The position numbers were made by a program, and so were the translations under genes. Below are positions 6,983 through 16,863 of a DNA stretch of 64,000 nt, one piece after another. Under the pieces are notes generated by a model. That model had not been told where the DNA came from, did no database searches, and worked only from the letters and a program-made list of their open reading frames with translations. Origin of the DNA: Desulfobacterium sp. (GTDB lineage Bacteria; Desulfobacterota; Desulfobacteria; Desulfobacterales; Desulfobacteraceae); NCBI GenBank assembly GCA_030145245.1, contig JAQYWC010000065.1, forward strand, positions 217,459-281,458, in the 5' to 3' direction. How positions within the stretch are numbered: the stretch's first letter is position 1; each line of letters begins with the position of its first letter.

Positions 6983-8968
6983 ATGGATAAACACAGACCG
7001 GTTCACCCGTTGAATACTTCTTTTGGAACAGGAGCAATCCATAAAAACAAGATTGTGACGGCCGGTGAAGCTGTTGAAATCATCAAAAACGGTGATGTAA
7101 TAGGGCTGGGGGGATTTGTGGGGAGCGGGTATGCGGAAGAGGTGGCCATTGCCCTGGAAGACCGTTTTCTTGGGACGGGGAATCCAAAAGAGCTGACACT
7201 CTATTTTGCTGCGGGCCAGGGGGACGGCAAGGAAAGGGGAACAAATCATCTCGCCCATGAAGGGATGCTCAAGCGCGTGATCGGCGGGCATTGGGGGTTG
7301 ATTCCCAAAATGCAGAAGCTGGCCATGGAGAATAAGATTGAGGCCTACAACCTGCCCCAGGGATGTCTTGCCCATATGCTGAGGGATGCCGGTGCCCATA
7401 AACCACGGACGATTTCAAGTGTCGGCCTTGGCACCTATATTGACCCCCGGAACGGCGGGGGAAAAATCAACGAAAAAACAACGGAAGACCTTGTTGAACT
7501 GATCGAATTTGACGGCAGTGAATACCTTGCCTACAAAACCCAGCCCATGGATGTCGTCATTATCCGGGGGACCACAGCGGACACGGACGGCAATATCACC
7601 ATGGAAAAAGAGGCCCTCACCCTGGAGAGCCTTGCCCTTGCAATTGCTGCCAAGAACAATGACGGCTTTGTGATTGTTCAGGTGGAGCGTATTGCCGGCA
7701 AAGGGATGCTCCGGCAGCGGGAGGTGAAAATTCCCGGCATTATGGTCGATTGTGTGGTTGTTGCAACAAAGAAAGAGAATCATATGCAGACCTTTGATGT
7801 GGACTATGATCCGTCATTCGCAGGTGAGTTCAGGGTACCGGTCTCCTCCATCAAACCGATGAAGCTGGATGAACGGAAAATCATTGCCAGGCGAGCGGCC
7901 TTCGAACTGATCCCCAACAGCGTTGTAAACCTGGGAATCGGCATGCCTGAAGGCGTTGCCAATGTTGCAGCCGAAGAGAACGTTCTTGATTACATGACAC
8001 TTACGGCCGAACCGGGGGTTATCGGGGGGATTCCAGCAGGCGGCCTGAGCTTCGGAGCAGCCGCCAACGTCGATGCGGTGATTGATCAGCCCTATCAGTT
8101 TGATTATTATGATGGGGGCGGCCTGGATATTACTTTCCTGGGGCTTGCCCAGGCGGACAGGCAGGGCAACCTGAATGTGAGTAAATTCGGTCCCAGGCTT
8201 GCCGGGTGCGGTGGTTTTATAAATATCAGTCAGAACTCCAAGAAGGTTGTATTTGTGGGAACGTTCACGGCCGGCGGGTTAAAGGTGTCGGTGACGGAAG
8301 GAAGGCTGACCATTGAGCAGGAAGGAAAGGTCCGCAAATTTACCGATGCCGTGGAGCAGGTCACCTTTGCGGGCAACATCGCCGTGCAGAAGGGAAATCC
8401 CGTTATCTATATTACCGAACGATGCGTGTTTGAACTCTCGAAAGAGGGGCTTGTTCTGACCGAAATCGCGCCGGGGATCGATATTGAAAAGGATATTTTC
8501 GGCCAGATGGATTTCAAACCAGTGGTCAAAGGGACTCCGATAATCATGGATAAACGGATATTCGAACCCGGGGTGATGGGGCTGAAATCAAAGCTGCTCT
8601 CGATTCCCATTGAAAATCGCCTGGTTTATGATCCTGACCAGGATATCTTTTTCGTCAACTTTGAGAGTCATGCTGTTCGCTCCCGGGATGATATCCATCA
8701 GATCCGTGAACAGGTGGCCAGGGTTCTCACCCCCGTGGGCAAAAAAGTCAAAGCCATTGTCAATTATGACAACTTTGACATATCGCCGGAGCTGATCGAT
8801 GAGTATATGGATATGGTGAAAAACATCATGGATGAGTTCTATACGGAAGCACACCGGTACACGACGAGTACATTCATGCGGATGAAGATGGGTGATTCAC
8901 TGAAAGAGAGGAGTATGTCTCCCCATATCTATGAAACCCAGACCGAGGCCAGAGCAGCCTTTAAATAA
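6983..8968 (+). CDS. Acyl-CoA:acetate / 3-ketoacid CoA-transferase, long form
   Basis: This is a 661-residue cytoplasmic class I CoA-transferase with both halves (alpha and beta) fused, as in propionate CoA-transferase and E. coli YdiF. The catalytic glutamate is E343 in TAEPGVIGG; the glycine-rich GLGGFVGSGYAEE of the alpha half and the NLGIGMPEGVANV of the beta half are clear. About 130 residues follow the normal YdiF-like end (from about 525) and contain an acidic/aromatic module of unknown role. GGGAGG lies 6 bases before the ATG. It probably moves CoA between acetate and other short acyl groups. It stands alone; the next gene, a MerR regulator, has its own operator. Confidence 0.85.
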   Translation: MDKHRPVHPLNTSFGTGAIHKNKIVTAGEAVEIIKNGDVIGLGGFVGSGYAEEVAIALEDRFLGTGNPKELTLYFAAGQGDGKERGTNHLAHEGMLKRVIGGHWGLIPKMQKLAMENKIEAYNLPQGCLAHMLRDAGAHKPRTISSVGLGTYIDPRNGGGKINEKTTEDLVELIEFDGSEYLAYKTQPMDVVIIRGTTADTDGNITMEKEALTLESLALAIAAKNNDGFVIVQVERIAGKGMLRQREVKIPGIMVDCVVVATKKENHMQTFDVDYDPSFAGEFRVPVSSIKPMKLDERKIIARRAAFELIPNSVVNLGIGMPEGVANVAAEENVLDYMTLTAEPGVIGGIPAGGLSFGAAANVDAVIDQPYQFDYYDGGGLDITFLGLAQADRQGNLNVSKFGPRLAGCGGFINISQNSKKVVFVGTFTAGGLKVSVTEGRLTIEQEGKVRKFTDAVEQVTFAGNIAVQKGNPVIYITERCVFELSKEGLVLTEIAPGIDIEKDIFGQMDFKPVVKGTPIIMDKRIFEPGVMGLKSKLLSIPIENRLVYDPDQDIFFVNFESHAVRSRDDIHQIREQVARVLTPVGKKVKAIVNYDNFDISPELIDEYMDMVKNIMDEFYTEAHRYTTSTFMRMKMGDSLKERSMSPHIYETQTEARAAFK

Positions 8969-9133
8969 ACCATGGGTTTGGAGTGAAGTTTAAAGATTTA
9001 ACCCCACATTCACTCATTTACATCCTGACCGAAATCCGTCAGCTGAATAGCTATACAATAAGTTCACCATTTCAGATGCCCTGGAGACCCTGTTTCATCG
9101 CCTCCTGCCCCCCATAAAATCGTTACACCATCG

Positions 9134-9162
9134 AAAAGTGTAAGGTGACACTTGACACTTTT
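9134..9162. promoter_or_regulatory. Palindromic operator/promoter of the MerR gene
   Basis: AAAAGTGT (9134-9141) and ACACTTTT (9155-9162) form a perfect 8-bp inverted repeat with a 13-bp spacer that holds a further ACACTT copy. A TTGACA (9152-9157) lies inside it, with TATGCT at 9171-9176, a non-optimal spacing. It sits about 50-75 bp before the MerR-type regulator, so autoregulation is likely. Confidence 0.5.
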
Positions 9163-9209
9163 GAGATAGTTATGCTATCCCATCTTCATACACTGACAAA
9201 AGGAAATCA

Positions 9210-9944
9210 ATGGCCCCGAAGAGATGTACAAAAGATGGACGCCCGCTACTGAAAATGAAAGAACTCATGGAGCAGTCCGGCGTCCCCAAAGCGACTGTTC
9301 TTCACTATATCAATGAGGGACTGTTGCCCCAGCCCGAGGAAAAATCCCGCAACATGGCCTGGTACAACCCGGACAGCGTTGAAAAGATCCTTTTCATTAA
9401 AAGCGTCCAGGCCCGGTATCGCCTGCCCCTTTCATCCATCAAGGGACTGATGCGGGATCGGGACAAGGGACGCTGCACGGAGACCCTGGTGGAACTCCAC
9501 GACAGCCTGTTCGGGCGATCCGATTCCCGGGATTTGAGTCTCAAGGAGTTCTGCAAAGCCTCGGGACTCGACCCCGCAGCAGTTGAAACATGGATGAACA
9601 TCGGGATACTCATTCCGAAACAGAAGGGCAAATTCGATTCCGAAGATCTTTCCATCGCCCGTCTCCTGAAGCAGGTAGAAGAGAGCGGCAGCGGGCCCGA
9701 TGACCTGGCTTTTTACGGAGAGATCGCCTCGGAGCTTTCCAGGAGAGAGATCGCATACCGGCAAAAGCTCACCCGGGATCTCCCCTTTGACAAGGATGCG
9801 GCTCTCACCCTGGCGCTTTCCCGTAATGTCCGGGTCCTCAGGGGTTATGTCATGGACCGGGCTTTTCAGCTCAGGCTCCTGTCCCACAAGGGGCTCAAGG
9901 ATGACCTGAGTGCGGCGGAGGATGAAGACGCCGGGAAAAAGTGA
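9210..9944 (+). CDS. MerR family transcriptional regulator with two HTH domains
   Basis: This 244-residue protein begins with a MerR winged helix (LLKMKELMEQSGVPKATVLH, then YINEGLLPQP, residues about 13-40). It carries a second MerR-like helix-turn-helix around residues 105-165 (LSLKEFCKASGLDPAAVETW, then MNIGIL). No metal-binding cysteine pair typical of MerR/CueR is seen; the C-terminal third is helical and charged. Duplicated MerR domains next to a Cys-rich ferredoxin gene (62 bp downstream) make a plausible local regulator-target pair. The inducer is unknown. Confidence 0.82.
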   Translation: MAPKRCTKDGRPLLKMKELMEQSGVPKATVLHYINEGLLPQPEEKSRNMAWYNPDSVEKILFIKSVQARYRLPLSSIKGLMRDRDKGRCTETLVELHDSLFGRSDSRDLSLKEFCKASGLDPAAVETWMNIGILIPKQKGKFDSEDLSIARLLKQVEESGSGPDDLAFYGEIASELSRREIAYRQKLTRDLPFDKDAALTLALSRNVRVLRGYVMDRAFQLRLLSHKGLKDDLSAAEDEDAGKK

Positions 9945-10006
9945 TCGAGACCGTTTGATACCACCGCCTGCTTGCGGACTTTTAAATTTTAAATAGGAGA
10001 ATCCCC

Positions 10007-11074
10007 ATGGAACAGGACGTTTACAGGAAATTGCAGGAAAAGCTGGACGATTTAGGACCCGGATTTCCAAAATCACAAAAGGGTCTGGACATCAAAATCC
10101 TTAAGCAGATTTTCACCCCTGAAGAGGCGGATATGTTTACCCTGATGTCTCCGATTCTCACCGCTGCCGAGGATGTAGCCGCCTTCTTCTCCCTGGATGC
10201 AGAAAACACCGCAACGCTCCTGGAGACCATGGCAACAAAGGGGCAGCTCTTCCGCCTGAACCGCGGGGGCAAACCCAAATATGCAGTTGTCCCCTTTGTC
10301 GTCGGCGTATTTGAATTTCAGCTGAATAACCTTACCAAGGAGTTGTCCGCAGACCTGGATGGGTACTACGAAGAGGTCTTCGGCAAGGAGATCCAGGCCC
10401 ACGGGACGCCGATCCTCCGCACCATCCCCATCGACAAGAGCATCGTGGCCAAGTGGCCCGTGGCCCCCTACGAGGACGTGGTCAAGATCCTGGAGGATCA
10501 GAAAAAAATTGCCGTGGCACCGTGCATCTGCCGCACCATGGCGGAGGTCAACGAGAGGGACTGCGGCAAGCCCAAGGAGACCTGTTTTCTTTTTGGAGCC
10601 CACGCGGAATATTACGTGGACAACAAAATGGGTCGCTTTATCGAACTGGACGAAGCCAAGGCCATCGTGGAAAAAGGGGTGGAGTCCGGCCTCGTCATGC
10701 AGCCCTTCAACTCACAGAAGATCGGCGGCATGTGCTCCTGCTGCGGATGCTGCTGCGGCGTGCTCCGCTCCCTGAAGATGCAGCCCTCGCCGGTCGAGGC
10801 GGTAAAGAGCAACTATTTTGCCGAGGTGGATGAAGATCTTTGCACCGGCTGCGAGGTCTGCCTGGACCGCTGCCAGATGGAGGCGATAACCATCGATGAT
10901 ATCGCCACCATCGACCTGAACCGATGCATCGGCTGCGGCCTCTGCGTGCCCACCTGTCCCACCGAGGCCATGGGGCTGATGAAAAAATCCGAGGAAGATA
11001 TCTACACACCGCCCACGGAAGGGGCCCAGACCTATCTCAATATCATGGAGGCAAGGGGAAAGAGTTTCTTCTAA
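10007..11074 (+). CDS. Cys-rich 4Fe-4S ferredoxin protein with N-terminal winged-helix-like region
   Basis: This is a 355-residue cytoplasmic iron-sulfur protein. Residues 1-100 resemble a small winged-helix domain without cysteines. A middle region has [14 protein letters not shown] plus a dense cluster CSCCGCCCG near residue 245. The C terminus has two ferredoxin motifs, [11 protein letters not shown] and [11 protein letters not shown], for two [4Fe-4S] clusters. I know similar proteins from sulfate reducers only as 4Fe-4S binding domain proteins without a defined reaction. AGGAG precedes the start codon by 6 bases. Being behind a MerR gene, it may be its target. An electron-transfer role is inferred from the clusters; the substrate is unknown. 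Confidence 0.82.
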   Translation: MEQDVYRKLQEKLDDLGPGFPKSQKGLDIKILKQIFTPEEADMFTLMSPILTAAEDVAAFFSLDAENTATLLETMATKGQLFRLNRGGKPKYAVVPFVVGVFEFQLNNLTKELSADLDGYYEEVFGKEIQAHGTPILRTIPIDKSIVAKWPVAPYEDVVKILEDQKKIAVAPCICRTMAEVNERDCGKPKETCFLFGAHAEYYVDNKMGRFIELDEAKAIVEKGVESGLVMQPFNSQKIGGMCSCCGCCCGVLRSLKMQPSPVEAVKSNYFAEVDEDLCTGCEVCLDRCQMEAITIDDIATIDLNRCIGCGLCVPTCPTEAMGLMKKSEEDIYTPPTEGAQTYLNIMEARGKSFF

Positions 11075-11109
11075 ACGTTTCATATCCACCCGGAACATAA
11101 CGGCCGTCT

Positions 11110-11690
11110 GGAAGACGGGGATCCCGTCTCCAGGACTCCCCGTTGCCCCCGGGGCCGGGGCAACCCCGGTGGCCACGCCCTTTTCGATGCCAAACATTTC
11201 GCTTTCAAACAACGATTCAGGAATGGCGGTGCAATTGATGGCCAGAAAAGGTTTGTCCGCCCGGGGGGAGTTGAAATGGATGATTTTGGCAAACACCATC
11301 ATCCTTACCGGTACCGCTGGCGCCCAGGCTGATGGTGTTGATGGGATGCCGGGCGATGTTCAGGGCCAGCCGGGTCGCCTGCTGCATCTGGGCGCACTGG
11401 CCCACTCCCTGGGCAGGGCTGTACTTCTTCCTCAGGGAGCTCACCAGGGATCGATTCTGCTCGCCAAGCCTGCCCTTTGCGATCTCCAGCTCCCTGTTTT
11501 TATCCTTCAGGTCCGGCAGAAGCACCACAAACTCATCCCCGCCCAAGCGCGAAGGAATACCGGTCAATGGATCATGTTTCGCCTTTTGGAGATCATCATC
11601 CTTGAACTCCAGGTGAAGCTCCTTGCCTTCCTTCTGGATCATCAGCATGGCGATATTTTCAGCAAAACACTTCAGATCCGGGGGGCGCGC
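11110..11690 (-). pseudogene. Decayed GGDEF / sigma-54 activator remnant
   Basis: On the minus strand a broken reading frame shows, in order, a GGDEF-domain scrap (KHDPLTGIPSR joined directly to LGGDEFVVLLP, so the middle is deleted) and a linker. It then shows the start of a sigma-54 activator ATPase with Walker A GASGTGK. The continuation ([20 protein letters not shown], then [19 protein letters not shown]) is in another frame, which places a frameshift near 11298. The homology stops soon after GIEKG. It is therefore a non-functional remnant of one regulator or of two joined ones. Confidence 0.6.
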
Positions 11691-11699
11691 GCCCCCTTC

Positions 11700-11972
11700 C
11701 CCGCCGGCCGTTTTCTCGTGGGGATCGGCCCTTTTTTACACCGGCCTTGACAGGGGGACCAGTTGCTTTATATATCAGGGCAACATCAACCTTGGCGAGG
11801 AACCAGTCTATGGAGAAGAGCAGATAGGAAGAGCACGGGGGAAATTGATTGCAATGATTGTCATTATCCTTGCCGGCTCGCTTCCTGCGCTTGCTTCCAT
11901 GGGAATTGATTCCGTGCTCCCGGGTATCAGAAACCTTTTTTCAGGAAATCATCAACAAAGGTGCATAAGCCA
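11700..11972. other. Non-coding gap before the sensor-MFS gene
   Basis: No gene is convincing here. A plus-strand frame gives a single hydrophobic segment (IAMIVIILAGSLPALASMGI) near 11850-11930 that ends beyond the start of the next gene. It could be a degraded transporter end or chance. Confidence 0.3.
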
Positions 11973-14432
11973 ATGAACAACGACTTGAAGAACAAAAAGT
12001 TGACTCCTCTCTTTAAGGGCAAACTCATTTTACTAACGACGATTATGATATTAGCCGCGTTGTCATTCAATGCATTTCTGACTTCAGCCACCCTGGAAAA
12101 AATATATATAAAAACCATTGTTTCAACCTATCAAATCATTGGCAGGGACCTTCAAATAAGCCTGGAAAAAGCGATCAGATACGGGAAAAAAATCGATAAA
12201 TTCGTGGGCATCGAGTATCTGCTGCAGGATACTTATCAAAAAATGAACAATAACAGGGAAAGCAGTCGTTTTTATTCTTCAAACACCGACGCTGTTTCCC
12301 GAATAAAAAACTATGTCGCCATTGCACTGATGGACGGCACCATAAAATACTGCTCTGATCCTGAACTCATTGGCACGAAATCAATGTTGCCCCATGGTGA
12401 ATCAAACGGACCTCAAGAGATAAAACAGATCCTTCAAAAAGAGCAGAAACGATACGTAATACCCCTCCCCATAAAAGGTCCGAACAAAGGGACAAGGGCG
12501 TTTGTCGTCATCGGGTTTGACAGAGATCACATCAAAGAGCTGCTGAATTCCATCCATAAAAGATATGTTAAAACCGGGGGCATGATATTACTTTGCGGGG
12601 TGATACTGTTAACCTTAACCACGAACATCATCCCGTTAACCAAAGGCGATAATGGGTTGGAATTATCCAGAAAAAGGATAATGACGGCTTCCCTTGCAAT
12701 CATAATTCTATCTCAAATAGCATTTTCTGTTTACAGCAACAAAGCCTTCTATTCATACTATTTACAGATAAACAGGGAAAAAGCGGTTATTCTCAATCAT
12801 ATACTTAAAGACAAAATTGAATTCCTCCTAAAAAAGGGACTGACCATCGACAGACTTTTTAAAGTGGAAAACATGATGCACGGCATGATTGATCCGTCTC
12901 CTGAGATCCAAAAAATGGAACTTCGCAGCAAGAATAACGAGATTCTTTACCGGGCTGACAATGACCAGGAAAAGAACGCGATAAAGACAGATGTTACGCA
13001 TAAAGAGAGCACAGACGAACTCCATGCAGGCAATCCGTATGATGTAAAAACCCGGATCATTCAACAGAATGAAATCCAGGGGTATTTAATGACGACGATT
13101 TCCAAGACGGAGGTCCGGTCACAAATCAGATCCATCAGTCTTGATTCATTGACCGTTTTAATCATATCCATACTGTTCTCCTTTGAACTGCTCATCATTA
13201 TTTTTCAAATGCTCAACAGGACCATTAAAAACACCCAAATTCACTACGGAGATATTCGACCGGCCGCATTTATTTTCTCCTTCGGCATCGATATATGTGT
13301 TTCATTTTTGCCGTTATACATGGACAAATTACCTAATCCTGTTTCATGGATTCCCAAGGATATTTTCACAGCGCTTCCCATTTCAGTGGAAATGCTGTTT
13401 GAAGGTGTCGGCATTTTCATGGCTGGCGCATGGCTTGATAAAAGGGGGTGGCACGAACCATTCTTTTGCGGCATCGCATTGACGGGAATCGGACTGCTGC
13501 ATTCATGGCTGGCACCGGATGCAGTGCATTTAATCGTATCAAGGGGGATCGCAGGATTGGGTTACGGCTTTGTCATCCTATCCGCACAGGGGTTTGCAAT
13601 TTCATATTCAAAAGCCGATGAAAAATCACATTCACTCACCCAGCTATACGCGGGTTTATATGCGGGAAGTATTTGCGGAGGAGCCGCAGGAGCCATGATA
13701 GCGGAGAAGTTGGGCTTCAGGTCAGTTTTTTTGGTGGGGGCCTTACTGCTCTTTTCAATTTTAATATATGTTTTCATATTCATGGGCGATTCCATAAAAA
13801 AGAGCCGGCAAGATCGCATTAAAGAGCCGACCGAGTCCGTATCACCGTTGGATCTGTTCAAGTATTGCACCAACAGGAATATCCTCGGACTTATCACACT
13901 CATCATAATACCCGCTTCAATTTCATTGATCGGTTTTTTATATTATTGCTGCCCGATCTATTTAAACCAGCACAATGTTTCACAATCAAACATAGGCAGG
14001 GTCTTCATGCTTCACGGGATCTGTCTTGTTTATATTGCCCCGTTTATCAGTAAATTTGTGGACAGGTCCCCAAACAAAAGAGTTTTTCTGATGCTCAGCG
14101 GTCTTGTAGCCGGCATCGCATTTATGGCGTACTATTTTTTCCAAAGCTTTTTCGTCACATTATTTTCCGCAGTTATGCTGGGTGTGGCGGGAAGTCTCAT
14201 GTACGCGGCCCAGACCCCTTACATTTTAAGCATGAAGATTACACAAAAATTAGGAGAAGGTAGAGCCCTCAGCATTATATCCATGGCAAGCAGGATCGGA
14301 CAAGTTGCCGGCCCGTTTATTTTTGGCTGGATGTTCATTTTCGGAATTGATAAAGGCCTGCCGATACTGGGCATTATTTACGTAATTGCCGCAATAGGGT
14401 TTGTACTTATGACCCAAAAAGAAAAGGCTTAA
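11973..14432 (+). CDS. Membrane sensor fused to an MFS transporter
   Basis: This is an 819-residue inner-membrane protein. The N-terminal half has two successive sensor units. Each has a membrane span, an extracytoplasmic region of about 140-160 residues and a second span; the spans lie near residues 15-35, 200-220, 240-260 and 400-420. The outer regions (for example KNYVAIALMDGTIKYCSDPE) look like PAS/Cache-type sensors. The C-terminal half (about 430-819) is a major facilitator domain with some 12 spans and motif-like loops (DKRGWHEPFF, VSRGIAGLGYGF, FVDRSPNKRVF). No kinase, HAMP or cyclase domain is present. I chose ATG 11973; a GTG at 11961 is also in frame. The AT-rich composition differs from its neighbours and may point to transfer. 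Ligand and substrate are unknown. Confidence 0.72.
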   Translation: MNNDLKNKKLTPLFKGKLILLTTIMILAALSFNAFLTSATLEKIYIKTIVSTYQIIGRDLQISLEKAIRYGKKIDKFVGIEYLLQDTYQKMNNNRESSRFYSSNTDAVSRIKNYVAIALMDGTIKYCSDPELIGTKSMLPHGESNGPQEIKQILQKEQKRYVIPLPIKGPNKGTRAFVVIGFDRDHIKELLNSIHKRYVKTGGMILLCGVILLTLTTNIIPLTKGDNGLELSRKRIMTASLAIIILSQIAFSVYSNKAFYSYYLQINREKAVILNHILKDKIEFLLKKGLTIDRLFKVENMMHGMIDPSPEIQKMELRSKNNEILYRADNDQEKNAIKTDVTHKESTDELHAGNPYDVKTRIIQQNEIQGYLMTTISKTEVRSQIRSISLDSLTVLIISILFSFELLIIIFQMLNRTIKNTQIHYGDIRPAAFIFSFGIDICVSFLPLYMDKLPNPVSWIPKDIFTALPISVEMLFEGVGIFMAGAWLDKRGWHEPFFCGIALTGIGLLHSWLAPDAVHLIVSRGIAGLGYGFVILSAQGFAISYSKADEKSHSLTQLYAGLYAGSICGGAAGAMIAEKLGFRSVFLVGALLLFSILIYVFIFMGDSIKKSRQDRIKEPTESVSPLDLFKYCTNRNILGLITLIIIPASISLIGFLYYCCPIYLNQHNVSQSNIGRVFMLHGICLVYIAPFISKFVDRSPNKRVFLMLSGLVAGIAFMAYYFFQSFFVTLFSAVMLGVAGSLMYAAQTPYILSMKITQKLGEGRALSIISMASRIGQVAGPFIFGWMFIFGIDKGLPILGIIYVIAAIGFVLMTQKEKA

Positions 14433-14441
14433 GAGATCGAA

Positions 14442-14485
14442 TTCCTGCACTGCCCGTAAAAAAGGGTTTGCGGGCAGCGCAGGAA
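14442..14485. terminator. Hairpin between convergent genes
   Basis: The arms 14442-14456 and 14471-14485 pair over 15 bp with one mismatch around a 14-base loop. They sit between the stops of the rightward sensor-MFS gene and the leftward DUF1611 gene. There is no clear T run on either side, so it is a possible bidirectional or Rho-assisted terminator. Confidence 0.5.
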
Positions 14486-14506
14486 AGGGATGCCCCTGGA
14501 ACGCAA

Positions 14507-15571
14507 TCAATTTACCATTGTTTGAAGGCCCTGGTTTTGACATATTTTTGATACAATATCATTAACACCTTCATAGTATGGCACCCGTGTCAGAATATTG
14601 TATTGGGCTTCGATTTCCCTTGCTTTTTTAAGGGCATCCTCTTTTCCAAGTTCCTTGGTATACAAGGTGATGGCAATGGGGGGTTTTCCGTCAAAGGCCT
14701 CTATCAGTTTCAATTCCCGATCAAGTTGCGGCATTTCGTATTCAGGGAAAAGAGCATAGGTTTTACGCTCGGGTGCATATTGAAGGATCACATATTCCGG
14801 TTGCGCAGCAGCCAGCAATTCAAACCCGCCAGGATCGGCAGGATGAAGCATGGCGCCTTCTCCATGGGTGACGATGTATTCAGGATCATCTTCCTTCCAG
14901 GCGTTCCAGACAACATCCTCTATTGCGCCGGTAATGAAATCAAGCACAATGGAATCAAGAACAATGGCATGCTTAAACCCCTGCATCCAGCCGGTCTGTC
15001 CCATGGCAACAAATGATGTCTTAATTTTTCTTTGTTGAAACGATTCATAGATATTTATGGCGGTGGTTCGTTTGCCGATGATACCGTCTGTTCCAATAAC
15101 CGCCACCTTTTTAGCTGTCACTTCTTTGATTTTACCCGAAAAGGAGATTCTCAGATCATTAAACATCTTCCGTACATCGATCAATTCAGCCCCGTATTTA
15201 AGGGCAAGTCTGCACAATTCGGGATGATCGGATAAAAACATATGCAGGCCGTTTACAATGGTCATTCCTTTTCTGATCGCTTCACCGACCAGGGGATAAT
15301 AATCATCCGGAAGTATCCCACCTGCATTGGCAACGCCTATGATTAATGTCTTGATATCAGGCGTCACGCTCAAGGCTTCAGACAGCGATGGAAAAATAGC
15401 AATATTTCTGTGAATCCCATCCAGGACTTCTCCGGCATCCCGGCCTGCAAGCTTGGAATCTATCACACCTGCGATTTCATATCCCTTGGAAAACTGTACC
15501 AGCCCGTGGGCCGTTTTTCCATTAACTGAATCGTATCTGTCCTGGGCCAAAATAATCGCTTTTCTATTCAT
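14507..15571 (-). CDS. DUF1611 family P-loop protein
   Basis: This 354-residue cytoplasmic protein matches the DUF1611 family: an N-terminal Rossmann-like half (AIILAQDRYDSVNGKTAHGL) and a C-terminal P-loop NTPase-like half with GTDGIIGKRTT at residues 160-170. A member of this family (DgcN) has been linked to D-glutamate N-acetylation, but usually beside a DgcA partner, which is missing here. It is the last gene of a leftward set, 72 bp after an orphan binding protein. Its role here is undefined; an amino-acid-derived substrate is only a guess from the family. Confidence 0.7.
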   Translation of the reverse strand: MNRKAIILAQDRYDSVNGKTAHGLVQFSKGYEIAGVIDSKLAGRDAGEVLDGIHRNIAIFPSLSEALSVTPDIKTLIIGVANAGGILPDDYYPLVGEAIRKGMTIVNGLHMFLSDHPELCRLALKYGAELIDVRKMFNDLRISFSGKIKEVTAKKVAVIGTDGIIGKRTTAINIYESFQQRKIKTSFVAMGQTGWMQGFKHAIVLDSIVLDFITGAIEDVVWNAWKEDDPEYIVTHGEGAMLHPADPGGFELLAAAQPEYVILQYAPERKTYALFPEYEMPQLDRELKLIEAFDGKPPIAITLYTKELGKEDALKKAREIEAQYNILTRVPYYEGVNDIVSKICQNQGLQTMVN

Positions 15572-15643
15572 TCTACTTTTCTTTACCTCTCATTTCGAAC
15601 TTTGAAAATTAGAGTTGGCATTCAAACAAACGAAATATGAGCG

Positions 15644-16819
15644 TTACTGTAGGGGGGGAACTATTTCCTGATATATTTCATCCGCCGCAACAAGAACATC
15701 CACCGGAAGGTCAAACCCTATTATTTCAGCGGTTTCCAGATTTATTGCAATTTTAGGTGGCGCTTCAAAAAGTTGATTCAACCCACCGGGTTTCGCCCCA
15801 TTAAATATTTTAGCGATGGTATTTGCGTTAAAATCCCCCACATACTTGAACTCCGATTGTGATATGCTCAAAAGAAGCCCCCATTTTACCTCTTCTGACC
15901 CGGATTGAGAGAATGTCGGGATCCGTCCATCATTTATTATTTTAACCAGATCAGTTATACTCTCAGGCGATATTCCATTGGGAGCCACGGGAAGATAAAG
16001 TGCATCAGCGGTTTTTATTAATTTTTTCAAGGCCTGTTTCACGCTCTCCACAGCGATCTCTTTTGAAGCGACATTACTTTCCTTCGTAAACGCCCTTACA
16101 ATCTCAAAGTTTAATTCCTTTGAAAGCTTTTCGATCACATCCATTGCTGCATAACTACGGCCTTCAAGGGAATTCTCATATGGAATTCCTAACTTTTTAA
16201 ACCCGACGATATCATGAAATATTCGAATCTGCCGCTCATCCCGTGTGGGATCCACCCGGGCAGTAAAATAATCATTTCCGGAATCTTCAACACTTTTTAT
16301 TATTCCGGACGCGATGGGATCACTGATTGAAATGCCCATGGCAGGAATGTTTATCTTTGCGTTGGAAATATCCTGGGCGGCCCAGGTACCCACGGCAAGT
16401 ATAAAATCAAGATCTTTTTTATTCTCGATCCTCAGGAGAATCTGTTTTTTTAAGTTTTTTCGAGCTTCATCATTCCAATCGGCACTGTAGTATCCATCCG
16501 CAACAAAATCGATATAGTCGCTCTTGGCATTCGTTGAAAGCCATAACCAGATCTTTTTCGTACTCTCGGTCTCTTTTTCCGGAATGTCTTTTTTTTCAAG
16601 CCATCCCGATTCCATGAGCCCTTTTATAGTGGATACCAATATTTTGGAATAATCCGCATAATCACCGCCCTGATATATGGCCATACGCCATTTTTTGCCG
16701 TTATGTTTTACGGGCTTCACCGGTACTTCATCTGCAAAAGACAGGGGAACAGCCAGATTCAACAAAAAACAGACTAGTAAGATCAGCGTGAACATGGATT
16801 TTTGCAAGATCTTATTCAT
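15644..16819 (-). CDS. PF04392-type ABC substrate-binding protein without transporter
   Basis: This is a 391-residue periplasmic protein with a signal peptide (SMFTLILLVCFLLNLAVPLSFA). The fold resembles the ABC_sub_bind family (PF04392), seen in KWRMAIYQGGDY, ILAVGTWAAQDI, IPAMGISISDPIASG and LPVAPNGISPESI. It is longer than typical TrpX-like members (about 330). GGAGATGTTGTT precedes its ATG. No permease or ATPase is nearby; instead it lies 44 bp after a PP2C-type sensor phosphatase in the same direction. It may therefore present a ligand to that receptor rather than feed a transporter. Confidence 0.78.
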   Translation of the reverse strand: MNKILQKSMFTLILLVCFLLNLAVPLSFADEVPVKPVKHNGKKWRMAIYQGGDYADYSKILVSTIKGLMESGWLEKKDIPEKETESTKKIWLWLSTNAKSDYIDFVADGYYSADWNDEARKNLKKQILLRIENKKDLDFILAVGTWAAQDISNAKINIPAMGISISDPIASGIIKSVEDSGNDYFTARVDPTRDERQIRIFHDIVGFKKLGIPYENSLEGRSYAAMDVIEKLSKELNFEIVRAFTKESNVASKEIAVESVKQALKKLIKTADALYLPVAPNGISPESITDLVKIINDGRIPTFSQSGSEEVKWGLLLSISQSEFKYVGDFNANTIAKIFNGAKPGGLNQLFEAPPKIAINLETAEIIGFDLPVDVLVAADEIYQEIVPPLQ

Positions 16820-16863
16820 AACAACATCTCCTTACAATATAAAAAAACATATAAATACATTAT

